From: Lichtheimia corymbifera B2541
Lineage: Eukaryota; Mucoromycota; Mucoromycetes; Mucorales; Lichtheimiaceae
Direction of reading: 5' to 3'
Length of the DNA: 21,070 nucleotides
Assembly (NCBI GenBank): GCA_000697475.1
Contig: JNEU01000746.1
Location: 1 to 21,070 of the forward strand
The notes beneath the pieces were generated by a model, which was not told where the DNA came from, did no database searches, and saw nothing but the letters and a program-made list of their open reading frames with translations. Below, one piece after another: positions 9,543 through 19,559 of this stretch. Position 1 is the first letter of the stretch, and every line of letters begins with the position of its first letter. The translations under genes and the position numbers were made by a program.

Positions 9543-10017
9543 GGAGCCTACTGCCATTCATTGCACATTGCGTTATTATATAGAGACTAGCACTGCCTAG
9601 CACTGAATATCACTGCCTTGCATTACAGTATAGAGCCTAGCACTGCCTAGCACTGAATATCACTGCCTTGCATTACAGTATAGAGCCTAGCACTGCCTAG
9701 CACTGAATATCACTGTCTTGCATTACAATATAGAGACTAGCACTGAATATCACTGCCTTGCATTACAGTATAGAGCCTAGCACTGCCTAGCACTGAATAT
9801 CACTGCCTTGCATTACAGGATAGAGCCTAGCACTGCCTGGCACTGAATATCACTGCCTTGCATTACAGTATAGAGCCTAGCACTGCCTAGCACTGAATAT
9901 CACTGCCTGGCACTGCTACTATAAAGACTAGCACTGCCTAGCAATTTTACTATAAGGCCTGGCATTGAATGGCAACACAGTGCAAGGCGACAAATTCCTA
10001 GCACTTAAGTGCTAGGC
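9543..10017 (-). repeat. Right subterminal array, 50-bp period
   Basis: Repeats of CACTGAATATCACTGCCTTG, CATTACAGTATAGAGCCTAG and CACTGCCTAG recur at 50-bp spacing (for example CACTGAATAT at 9601, 9651 and 9701). They then vary by losing or gaining short blocks. The core CACTGCCTAGCACTG is the reverse complement of the left-array core, so the two ends are symmetric in orientation but differ in unit length (50 against 61 bp). Confidence 0.88.
9997..10016. repeat. Perfect 20-bp palindrome at the inner edge of the right end
   Basis: CCTAGCACTTAAGTGCTAGG is its own reverse complement. It joins array words in one orientation to a GCTAGGCAGTG word in the other, which marks a flip of repeat polarity close to the right terminal repeat. 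Confidence 0.8.
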
Positions 10018-10047
10018 AGTGCCCTTCTATTATGTCGAAGAGCTTCG

Positions 10048-10078
10048 CAGTGATATTTTTTCTTTCTTTCGAGATGTA
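10048..10078 (-). repeat. Right terminal inverted repeat of the KDZ element
   Basis: Complement of the left repeat at 2986-3016, with about three mismatches. A further 45 bases lie between it and the candidate target duplication at 10124-10131. Confidence 0.85.
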
Positions 10079-10139
10079 TAAGGTAATGAAAGATAAACAT
10101 CGATCTAACGCAAAAGGTTACAATGTAGCATAGGGTGGT

Positions 10140-10368
10140 TACTAGACCAAAGTTGATCAGCATGGCTGAAAGTAGAATCTGTCAAAGTTTCAGCATCAAA
10201 GTCTGCAATCTCAAATTCAGTGATTTCACTACCGGCCGAATTGAAACCAGGTCGACCTCCTGAAACTTTTGGCCGACATCAGAATCATTAAATTTGAGAT
10301 TGCACGAATGGACCTTGAAACTTTGACACATCATCCTTTCCGCCATGCTGATCAAAGTGGTTCTAGTA
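10140..10368. mobile_element. Small inverted-repeat element (MITE-like, about 225 bp)
   Basis: The two ends pair over about 90 bases at roughly 75-80 percent by eye. Shared words include CTAGA, TTGATCAGCATGGC, TGTCAAAGTTTCA and TGCAATCTCAAATT. The ends read TACTAGA...TCTAGTA, so a TA target duplication is possible. No protein is encoded. It lies close to the right edge of the KDZ element. Confidence 0.65.
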
Positions 10369-10369
10369 A

Positions 10370-10707
10370 GCACCCCATGCTTCATTGTAAAGTTTTGTAT
10401 TTGCCTCAGACTTATGTTTCCGTATTGCATAGTGAAAGATAGCATCATAAAAGAGGTCTTTGTTCATTTTCAACCCGCTCTGTCATAGTAGTGGGAGATG
10501 TCCCGAAGTCATGCCTGTGTAAAGGAGCCAAGAAACAGAACGAAAGGACCAACGGATGATCTAGAGATACAGTGTAACGGTCATTTATATGCAGTATGCT
10601 ATCATACTGATCTAACTAATTGGTACCACAATGGCTTTGGTGGCATACAATTCAAAGTACAAGAAGGATGCAGATTTATTACTACTATGTTGGCACTATC
10701 ATAATGA
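10370..10707. other. Spacer after the F-box gene stop codon
   Basis: About 340 bases hold the 3' untranslated region of the minus-strand F-box gene. Overlapping short frames on the plus strand have no protein-like features. Nothing else was recognised. Confidence 0.5.
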
Positions 10708-12766
10708 TTACCTCCTTGCTATCTCTAACCCTGAATTACTTGCACGAAGCAATGATCGGATATCAGGGTCAATTGGCGTATCGATACGAAGGTTCTTCAA
10801 ATGGCGGCAACCTTGTAGACTTAAAACACCAGCTTGCACATCACGCATATCACCGCTGACGGCAAGATTCCTTAGATTGGATAACCCACTAATATAGTAA
10901 AGGACACGGTTGGGAATTCTACCATTGTGTACGATACGCAGCGCTCTCAGATTTTTACATCCTCGGCACAGTGACCCAAGCAATCGCGTAAATGGCTCTT
11001 GTGCAAGATTGGTGGCGAATAATTCGAAAGACTCCAAGCATTTCAATTGGCGTATGGCGGCAATGAGAGTAGGGTGCGCTTCATGAAGCTGGACCATGAT
11101 GGATTCCATACGTGATCCCCCTTTATCAGCCATGTAATCCACGTGATTCCTTAGAAACTCTGTCACAAGTGTATCGTAGTTGCTGGGCCGGTTAGTGTTG
11201 CGTACGCCAAAGTACAGGTTGCGCAATTGCATGCATTTCGATAAGGCTTTCAAAGGTATATCGCTCATTGTATATCCGTCTAATACCACGGTGTGTAGAT
11301 GAGGAGCACGCTCAATGACCCAGCTGATAAAATCACAATAGGATCTCATGTTGTCGATAAAAGTTGGGTGATTCATCCTCAATATCTTCAGTTGCTCGAA
11401 TTCAATATCCCGATACTGATGCATTGCGTCTACCATGGTTTGCGTCTGTCTCGTATCCAATTGAAAGGTGAGAACCAAGACCTGCAACGTCGCATGGTGA
11501 CCAATAATGAGGGGTGCAATATCATCGAGCGAAAATAAATGCTTCGTTTGTGTGATTGAAAGCAAGATCAAGCCCTGTTGTCCACATCGCGTCAAATCGA
11601 GTCCTCTGTAATATGTGCTGGGGCGATTGCCATATCCCAGAATACGAATGGAGGGTAACCATGAATCACCCAACGTTAATGGCCTTGAGCTGCCTTCGAT
11701 TACCATATCCAATGTCTTCAATCCGGGAAGGTGTTTCCGATTCATCATCATATGCTGGCTATCCCCCGTTCCTGCCACTCCATATAGCTTCAGCTCTTGT
11801 AGCTTTGGGTACGTCTCGTCGATGTAAGACATGTTGATTGTTGTATGGCAATACAGTGATATCAAATTGGGACACTTTTCCAAGATTTGTTGTAATGTAA
11901 CTGCATATCTGTGTTGGTCATTGGAGTGATGTGCATGATAATCGAGCACGAGATCCATGAGCTGGCTGCCGATCCATTCCAATATCAATAAGCTTTCTTT
12001 GAATGTGTCGAATGTTGGAGCTATCATTTCACGGTAAGTGTACGTGCTTATATATCCCATATGAATACATACAGCAAATTGTTAATTTTGCCAAGCTTGA
12101 AAAGCTGTACTTTTGAAAGAGGCGCGCCAGTTGTGATACGCAGCTCATAAGTGTAAGTGATCGTGTATGGGTGAATGACTCAATCACCATGCCGTTGGTT
12201 TCATCCAAAGGAAGATGTGGGCTTATGGTGTATGCAAGATAATTCGACGCCATGATACGACGCCACCATGCCCATGACACCATGACATATTCCCGTTGCT
12301 GAATGAATTCCTCGTCAATAAAGACCTCCTGGATGATATGGTCGCTGATATCCATCGGTAGGTCGCATATAAAATCTTTACGCCTTTCCTCTTGTTGAAT
12401 GGCAACGCGTTTGGCTGTCTGGATGGTGCCATATAATGGATCACGCTTATTCACACGCTCAGGGGCTTGGTCATAGACGTGGGTTGCTGCAACGTATCGT
12501 CCTTGTTCCATATGAATATATCCTTGACATAGGTACCCGAGTGCTGATGCTGGATTCATTTGTTGCATTTTAGTTGCTGTCTCCAAGGCGTCGCTAAACT
12601 GTGCACAGGCAACATACGATCGTGCTCGCAGGTCGAGTAGATGGAGTTGTAGATTCTGCAATTCAATGTCAATGGCGATGGTCTCCTCAATGACATGGAC
12701 ATGTTGGCCTCGAGATGCTGAATCGCGTAGGTTGTCAATAACAGTAAATTCAATAGAGAGGGTCAT
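10708..12766 (-). CDS. TPR-F-box-LRR protein (668 aa), copy A
   Basis: Two exons, 12766-12073 and 12020-10708, with a 52-nt intron (donor GTATGT, acceptor ATAG) whose phases agree. The sum is 2007 nt. Residues about 43-110 form two TPR-like helical pairs (LRARSYVACAQFSDALETA, then GYLCQGYIHMEQGRYVAATH). An F-box follows at about 131-172 (DFICDLPMDISDHIIQEVF, then VSWAWWRRIM), then leucine-rich repeats to the end (CMQLRNLYFG, CLESFELF, CKNLRALRIV, LSNLRNLAVSG, CRHLKNLRID). F-box proteins of this layout are substrate receptors of SCF ubiquitin ligases: the F-box binds Skp1 and the LRRs bind the target. The substrate is unknown. I chose the ATG at 12766 over the in-frame one at 12865 because the upstream residues do not look like protein and a TTTTCAG-like pyrimidine run precedes it. 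Confidence 0.85.
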
Positions 12767-15671
12767 TACTGAAAAGAAAGCGAAAAGAGAAAGATGACAA
12801 AAACTAGGCGCAGCATGATGCGCATGACAATAAACGTGGCGCTTGTACCACCTTGAATTGTACACCAGTCTACCAGAGTATTCTATCTTTTAGCTATGTA
12901 AATAGATATTCGCAATGCTTCGTACGCTATCAAATAAGAAATAAAGCCTATGAACTATATGCGGGCCTGTGTGAATGCATGCTTCCTTTCACTGGTTGCA
13001 GAAACCAATTCACTTGAATCATTCATCATCCTAGTGTAACATCGGATGCTGCATGGGAAGATGGCTCGCTCTACCGGTTCATATTGCAGCATCCGGGATT
13101 GATTCTTATGGGAGCACATAATGCATACATCGATGTACCTTGTTGAATGCTACAAAGTGCATCTGGATGATGATACTTTTTTATCCTTTATGCACCTACT
13201 ATGCATGTTATTCACCTTTTGCTTTTTATTTATGCTGCAACACGAGTTGATGGTGTATACGTAAGATAGCATTGAGTTCAGAGCGCAAAGAATTTCCAGG
13301 AAGCAATTATATACAATGTTTATTGTTATAGACATTAGGACTACCCTATAACCTCTAGCAATACCACAACATTTACCTTTTGCAGGTATCCCATTTCCAT
13401 ATCCATTCTGCCTTCATCCAGCATGCGAAGCCTCCAGGTTGCAGCCACCGACGTATACTATATACCATGCCTTCCTCCTTGAGCAAGCATATGCAAAAGG
13501 TCCATCACCCAAACCTACCTGGTAAAATACGAGGATCGCCATCCATGCAAATACTGGAAAACCTGCAACAGCACCAGTCAAAGATAAGGGCCCCATCCAA
13601 AAGAATAGCTCGATAGAAAAAAAAAGTGGAAGGCAAGCTCTTGAAGGCAAGTTGATCCTGATCCAAATCATCCTTTGTCCAAAAGGTGTCGTGTGTCCAC
13701 TATAACCCATCTCTGATGATCCCATTGATGAAGCGTCCATGTTGAATCAAACACAACCAGTGCACGTGAGGATGGTGCTTGTAAAAAGTACTTGCTACTT
13801 CTGCTGCTGGTGATGATGACGACGATGGTGATGATGATGGTATGCCTTTTTAAAGCAAGCAAGCACTGTTAGGACTCAGCAACTACTATTTCCCATCATC
13901 TTGCCCTCCCAATACCTGAGACCATGCAAAATACATATACGCAAGACTGTGTGAAGCCGTGGTTTGCAGGCAGCACGTTTATCCGTCATGAAAGCTGTAG
14001 ACGATGACCAAGATCCGACACCAAGATCTTGTACAAGCTGACACAATGCTCATTGTTGACGATCGTTTACGGTGGAGATGAGTCTTGCAACCGTGGAGGG
14101 TGTTTAGCGTATTGGAAAGAGGAAGCTGAAACGAGTACAAGAAAGCGATGAGCTACCGGTAGTGATCATGGTGGTGGTGGCAATGAGGCGACACCCAGAG
14201 GGGAATGGAGGCCGAACAGCAATCTGAATGCAAAGAGAAACGAGGAATGTAGTCAGAGTAAAAAAGAGAGGGTGGTCAAGTATAGAAAGGAGGTGTTGTT
14301 GTCGTTGGAATGGACGGGAATAAAAAAACAGCCGCTGTTGACTCGGAAAATTTAGCCTGTATAAATATTTGGTGGGACGGGAATTTAGTTGCCATGGGGA
14401 AATACTCTAACTAGCTATGCCCAATATAGCCGTTGGAGAAAAAATTGATCATGTTAACCATAATGCAGACGATCATAATGACTCGTTAGAGACTTACGTG
14501 CACTTTTTTTTTATCCACTGGCTATTGAACTAATCTCTCCACTTGATTTATCATCCACATCATCATATGCCTTAAACGCGTCGAACTGCATCCACTTGTT
14601 GGGCTTGATTGATGCTGTCCCCAAAAACAATAATAACAATGATACTGTTTTATCGTGACATAACTTCTTCTGGGCATTAACTCTTGTACGCGACACCATA
14701 TTCACCCTACATCAACAGCTTTACCATATTCGTGTGATGCTACATGCGTGTTTGTGTCACTCTTCCTTTCCCACCACATTAACTACAAGGCAAGGTATGA
14801 ACATCCGTCAAATGGTGAAGGCTTTACCATGTGTTAAGGATTAAGTAATATACCCTCTTTTTCATCCTGGATTGAGATATGACCTCTAAGGACCCATTTT
14901 CGATTTGCCTTGAGATGAATCATCAGCTGGCGTTACACGACATCCACATACACGATCATTGAACATCTTTTACCAATTAAAACAAGAGATAAGCACCTTC
15001 CTTTGTTGTATGAAAAGGGATCCTTCCACTTTTATGAACAAAAAATAAAAGCAAGGTTATAGCACGAGTCACTAATGGAACTCAAGTTTACTCGCTAAAA
15101 GCATGTGGTGGTTTATTTATCATAAGGCGGTTATTATAGCCGATGGTATCTAATGTATGTGTGAGAGCAGTATTGCCAATGGCATGACCAGAAGGGGAGG
15201 TCTGCCAGAGTCGCGAATGAAAACATCATCTGCGACAAGCAACGGTGGTTGTTACACCAAACTTTAATCCAAATGCGATGATGCCAACCTACATGCAGTT
15301 TTATCCTCCAATTGAGCAACCCCCGCTTGGTACCGTTTCAGTGTTGCAGATAGAGCCGTTAAAAGGCAACCTGACGATGGCGTGATATAAGATGAAAACA
15401 AACAACGATGTTTTCAGAGCGCTTTATTAATAAAACTTGATATTCTACTGAAATAGCTTTCATTGTATTAGAAAATAGATAACAAAGTACTGGTTTTATA
15501 AGTGGATTTTAAATTGGGGAGCAGGTTGACTGGCAGGATGGTGAGAAAAAGAGCCTGCATGTATACGATGGGGTGGGTGGTCGGCGAGACAACGCCTGTG
15601 TAACATGACGCACATATAATACAAGCGGAAGACCTCTTGAATTTACCAGCTGCTGTTTACTCTGCGACGCC
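12767..15671. other. 2.9-kb spacer between the divergent F-box genes
   Basis: It contains both promoters and little that can be supported. There is a small inverted repeat GGATGCTGCA / TGCAGCATCC (13044-13053 and 13085-13094). A C2H2-like piece, SLSKHMQKVHH, is read on the plus strand around 13475-13507 without a coherent gene. A GAT-rich run lies at about 13812-13841. A TATA-like TATAAATATT is at 14361-14370. An isolated coding-like segment is listed separately. Open frames on both strands between 13380 and 13860 conflict with one another and none could be joined into a convincing gene. Confidence 0.45.
15242..15385 (+). pseudogene. Possible 3'-terminal gene fragment
   Basis: An open stretch of 47 codons ends in TGA. 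Its composition looks protein-like: TVVVTPNFNPNAMMPTYMQF, then PPIEQPPLGTVSVLQIEPL. A second protein-like run (RRGGLPESRMKTSSATSNGG) lies just upstream in another frame, as if a frameshift separates them. No start, no matching upstream exon and no recognised family, so this may be a decayed gene end or chance. Confidence 0.22.
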
Positions 15672-17846
15672 ATGATCGAGACCAACATTGACATTCTGTG
15701 CCCTGCTCAATCTGCCGCTACCAATGCCAATGCTTCCATTGATGATGAGATCAAGGATCTGACAACCCATGTTCGAGATTACCAGGAGAAGCTGTTGTCG
15801 ACGCTGAACTTCGAGGACAGCACGCGTCAGCTATCAAGGTGTATGATTACGGCTTGAAACGAGTACCACGCTCTCACCCACACTATGCACAACTTGTCAA
15901 AGCACGAGCAGCAGCATACGGCAAAAAGAACAAGCGTATCGATTTTATCAGCAAGCTGCCATTGGATGTGGTCGTACACAATATCATCCCAAGGCTATTA
16001 CGGCATCAAACGATTATTGAGATTGCAAACCCATGCGCCTGTTTCGATGTATGTCGTGCCTGGAGACTACGACTGGCATTAGTGAATGGATTGGAATATC
16101 AAGTTGGACCCTATGATTTGAAAGAGAACGGACATCAACGCGTAAGGGACCTTGCACCTTTTATGAGATCATTGAAAGTCATTCAGCCCAAGAAAGAAAT
16201 CTTATCCAAGATCGCCAAGAGACTTTGTCTTAGAATGGAGATGCTGACGAAATTGGCTATTATTGGTATGTATGTTATAGGGGATGTGAGAGCATGCATG
16301 TAGATACCATGATCTAACACGCATTCTTAAGAATCATTCAATCGGGGACCGTCTTTATTGCTCACATCTCTACGTTTATTAAGCAACACATTGACCGATC
16401 TCGATATCGAATATGGACAAAATACCCAACCCAGGAAACGTTATCGACTATGCGACATTTTGGATGCATGCCCCTACCTTGTATCATTACGTTTGTTCCG
16501 TGCAGATGTTGACATGGCATCGGTCACCAAAACATATCCAAAGCTGATCAAGTTGACATTGCACAACCATGGCAAGATGTACGAAGGAGATATGGCATCG
16601 CTTTTGCACCCATTTCCTCAACTACACTCCTTGGACCTCTATCCTCTGTTCCGATCCGACAGCTATCGAGCCATTGACCAGTGTCTTCCTTTATTACAAC
16701 ACCTTTTATTATCGGGGTGTCGTCCTCCACACTTTCCTCATATTATGGACACTCCAGAGAGACCAGGGTTGCGTGCTTTGAGTATTACGACAGGTCACAA
16801 GTTCGGATATGTCAGGGACGATGATATGGTGGAATACTTGATGGAACACAGCGAGACGATCGAGGCCTTGGATATCACAACAAAGGGTGGATTTGGGGTA
16901 CCTAAAGATTTACTTCAGCAAACGGCCAGCCAACAAGTAACATTCAAACAGTTGCGCCTGAGGTGTGTATGGTATGTAGATTGTGTGTAGTAGTAGGCGG
17001 TGGTGGAGTAAGTGATACTCGGTGTAGTGTTTTATCCTAGAGAAAGAACAAGGAACTAATATTGGATAGTATCCTACGATATAACCATACACGAGCTGAG
17101 TCTGGATGATGGGTACACGTGATTATTCATGGACACGACAGCGCCGAATCGATTATCCTCATAATGCAGAAGAAGGCCTGATTCAATTTCTCTTGTGGAT
17201 AATACAACGTTCCCCTCATCTTGAATGGATCGACACTGTTGCTGGTTCCCCACAAAGACCCATCATGCAGGAGCTACTTAAACCTTCCCATGCCAATATC
17301 AAGCGACTTGGTATGCGAGTCAACCGTTTCAGGGTGGAAGATGAAGAGCAATTGATACAACATCATTTGGACCTTGGGGAACAATCGAACCTGACGGAAT
17401 TGAAGGTTGCGATGGATTCAGAATATCTTTATCGCCCATCACACCTTTACTTGGTACCTCAGTTAACGCAGCTGACGACACTTGAATTATTCACCGATTT
17501 ACAAAACGGGTTTATATCCTTGTACGCGTTCATGATTCCGTTTGCAAAGGGGTGCCCTGCTCTGGAGGAGCTAATATTGACAAACAACCTACATCCTATC
17601 GATTACTCCGACCCATATCCCATACATGAGCATCGCAATCTCAAGCGTATCGTTTTGAATTCCAAAGAGCTGTGTGGTGACGTAGGAGAGTTTTGCTATC
17701 TCTACAAGCATCTGGAATCATTCCATGTCAATGTTGAAAAGTACGATTCGGTGCACATTGATCGTTTAGAAAAGGCACCCTTCAAGTTCTTTTTTACCCC
17801 AAAAATTTCCCCGCTTCTTTACATGTACCAGAATTCCCGAAATTAG
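15672..17846 (+). CDS. TPR-F-box-LRR protein, copy B, with a TPR lesion and an LTR-derived intron
   Basis: Best model is 15672-15770, 15821-16265, 16332-16966 and 17142-17846 (1884 nt, 627 aa, phases consistent). The F-box is clear (DFISKLPLDVVVHNIIPRLL) and LRRs follow (LTSLRLLSNTLTDLDIEYG, PYLVSLRLF, YPKLIKLTLHN, FPQLHSLDLYP). It is a paralogue of copy A and the same SCF-receptor role is likely. Two oddities. First, the TPR region needs a frame change near 15800: one frame gives the N-terminus (DEIKDLTTHVRDYQEKLL) and another gives LRGQHASAIKVYDYGLKRVP. About 45 residues of TPR seem missing, so the 50-nt first intron may be a prediction artefact over a deletion. Second, the 175-nt third intron is a mobile element inserted in the exon. 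Intron 2 (16266-16331) is ordinary. The gene may be functional, partly decayed or a pseudogene. Confidence 0.7.
16954..17145. mobile_element. Short LTR-like element (182 bp), copy 2, in an F-box exon
   Basis: The element is 16959-17140 (TGAGGTGTGT...GACACGACA). It is flanked by a perfect GCGCC duplication (16954-16958 and 17141-17145). Taking out the element and one GCGCC rejoins the exon in frame as KQLRRIDYPHNAEEG, which aligns with the uninterrupted paralogue. If it is not spliced, translation stops 10 codons after the left junction. A GT at 16967 and the AG formed by the terminal A plus the first G of the duplication give an in-frame intron that leaves only four extra codons. Confidence 0.82.
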
Positions 17847-17869
17847 ATTGATGTCATAGAACAACCTAG

Positions 17870-17875
17870 AATAAA
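17870..17875 (+). promoter_or_regulatory. Candidate poly(A) signal of F-box gene copy B
   Basis: AATAAA 24 bases after the TAG stop at 17844-17846. Confidence 0.5.
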
Positions 17876-18139
17876 TAACCTCGATATTCCTTTTCACTAG
17901 AAAGAATGCTTGATCATGCGTACATACGTCTGCTATCATCATAAATATACTGTGCCAGCCATTCATCCCCGTCACCCTATACCTTTCATGAAGTACGTAC
18001 CTACATTAATCGCCATGGCGATCTTTTTTAAGTCATATGATAAAACGATACATGTTCGGATGGATGCGGATCGTTGTGATGGGTTGCCTATACGATACAC
18101 ATGCCATGTGGGATATCGTTGTACCATAACTCTGAGTTG

Positions 18140-18960
18140 CAAATAGAAAACACGCCCCTATGTGATAGAGACCAATTTTTCCCTTGTTTCTCGACAGGCG
18201 ACAAGTCGACTTCATGTTAAACTTTGTTTACCACTATAAAAGCTGTGATCGTGGCCGACATTGAATAAGACATGACGGCTATCAGATGCAGGCTCATTCA
18301 TATACAAGTGAGCATGTGATCTGTTGCATCCAAAACTGTTTTAGTTTTTCCTCGGCATTCTACCTGTCAATCATGCTCGAAATTGAAAACTGGACTATAA
18401 AACTACCGTTTTTGGACAACTCTTCGTATTGGTCCAAGTTGATCAGATAAGATATGAAACGAGTCCCTTTGTCCCAGATAAGCGAATTTTTTCTCCGTTT
18501 CTCGTCAAGCTACAAGTAAGCGTGACCTGAATTTTTGTTTACCACCATCAAAGCAGCGGTTGCGGTCAACTTTGACTAAGACATCACAGTGATCAGAGTC
18601 AAGTCTGATCCAGTCCACGTGATCACGAGATCTCCTGCAGATGGTCTTTTGTTAGTCGTTTCTCAGCATTCTACATGTTAATCTACTCTGAAACTGAAAA
18701 CTCGACTAGAAAACCATATCTGATCTACAACTTTGCTTATTGGTCCAAGATGATCAGAGAAGGTGCGAAAATCACTCCTATGTCCCATACGAGCGAATTT
18801 TTTCTCTGTTTCTCGACAATCCACATATGGATGTGACTTGAAATTTTGTCTATGACTATAAAAGGCATCCTTATCAGCAACTTTGATTAAGACACGAAAG
18901 CGATTGGACGGCGTTCCGACATGGTTACCAATTACGGCATGGTATCTATAGATATCGGGT
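18140..18960 (+). repeat. Degenerate tandem repeat, 311-bp period, about 2.5 copies
   Basis: The word AATTTTTYCYYTGTTTCTCG (with a one-base length difference) recurs at 18174, 18485 and 18796, exactly 311 bases apart. It is followed each time by a GTTTACCACTATAAAAG-like and an AACTTTGAYTAAGACA-like word. Copy three is cut off near 18960. Each unit carries a TATAAAAG-like word or its decayed form. No coding frame persists across units. Confidence 0.78.
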
Positions 18961-19080
18961 GAAGTCGGTTGCCATGGAGCGGCATCTGAATTTCAAAATT
19001 TAACAGGGTCAAACCGACTTTTCCTTTTTTCCCCACCTCTTTTTATCACTGCCCAACGCTTTCCCTCCCTCGGCCTTTCA

Positions 19081-19089
19081 CAGGTAAGT
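19081..19089 (+). promoter_or_regulatory. Isolated strong 5' splice-site consensus
   Basis: CAGGTAAGT follows a pyrimidine-rich stretch (19020-19080) that resembles the 5' leader of a fungal gene. No protein exon precedes it, so it may belong to a noncoding first exon, or be chance. Confidence 0.3.
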
Positions 19090-19163
19090 CTACTTTTCCT
19101 TTTTCTTTCGTGGTTGGTGTGGGTGAGTGAGTGTGTGGTGGGTGGTGCGGGAAACCCATTGCC

Positions 19164-19196
19164 ACAGGTAGGTGACAGGTAGGTGACAGGTAGGTG
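19164..19196 (+). repeat. Three perfect 11-bp tandem copies
   Basis: ACAGGTAGGTG repeated three times without interruption at 19164, 19175 and 19186. Confidence 0.9.
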
Positions 19197-19204
19197 TATG
19201 GCTG

Positions 19205-19555
19205 GTCATCCTGGATACGATGCTAAAGGGTCCTATCTCACCACGACATAAGTTGGTGCGTCCTGGATAAGACGTTAAATGGTCCTGCCTCACCACGGCA
19301 TAAGTTGGTGCGTCCTGGAAAGAGGTTAAAAGGTCCCGTCTTCAATGACGTTAACTTGCGTGATGATAACGATGTTACCGTGTCCGTCCGAAACGACGTT
19401 AATCTCATCATCCTGGATAAGATGCCAAACGGTCCTGTCTCACCACGACATAAGTTGGTCGTCCTGTTTCCGGCGTTAAACGATTCCGGCCTGAACATGC
19501 CGTCATAATGTTTCGCCCTGACTATGGCGTTAAAATATCCGTCTGAAACGACGTT
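19205..19555 (+). repeat. Degenerate minisatellite, about 52-bp period
   Basis: Units begin GTCCTGGATAAGAYGTTAAA, then GGTCCTGTCTCACCACGACA, TAAGTTGGT. Clear copies start at 19205, 19258 and about 19400. Decayed ones (CGTTAAA and GAAACGACGTTAA words) continue to about 19555. The minus strand reads partial peptide repeats (GRTNLCRGE-GPF) in more than one frame, which argues against a real protein. Confidence 0.75.
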
Positions 19556-19559
19556 AAAC

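Larger units (their letters stand above)
2979..10123. mobile_element. KDZ (Plavaka-like) DNA transposon, two genes, about 7.1 kb
   Basis: The element is defined by four things. Inverted repeats TACATCTCGGAAGGAAG... (2986-3016) and its complement (10048-10078) agree at about 28 of 31 positions. Subterminal arrays carry the same core in opposite orientation at the two ends. Between them are a KDZ/Plavaka-type transposase (5544-9467, +) and a divergent partner gene (3945-5352, -). The outer limits given assume a perfect 8-bp target duplication TGTAGCAT (2971-2978 and 10124-10131). KDZ elements are known for roughly 8-bp duplications, but here this puts 45 extra bases outside the right repeat, so the exact ends are uncertain. 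Both genes are unbroken, so the copy may be young. A solo LTR has inserted into a transposase intron. Confidence 0.9.

Noticed and set aside
12029..12865. A separate 278-residue gene and a separate 450-residue gene (10708-12060) on the minus strand
   Set aside because: A 52-nt GT-AG intron joins them in frame and gives one TPR-F-box-LRR protein; the overlap codes only for intron translation.
13414..13740. 108-residue hydrophobic minus-strand frame and overlapping plus-strand C2H2-like frame
   Set aside because: They contradict each other, neither has supporting exons, and the zinc-finger resemblance is limited to one half of a finger.
19090..19498. Minus-strand protein with GRTNLCRGE-type peptide repeats
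   Set aside because: The peptide repeat simply mirrors the 52-bp DNA repeat and jumps between frames.
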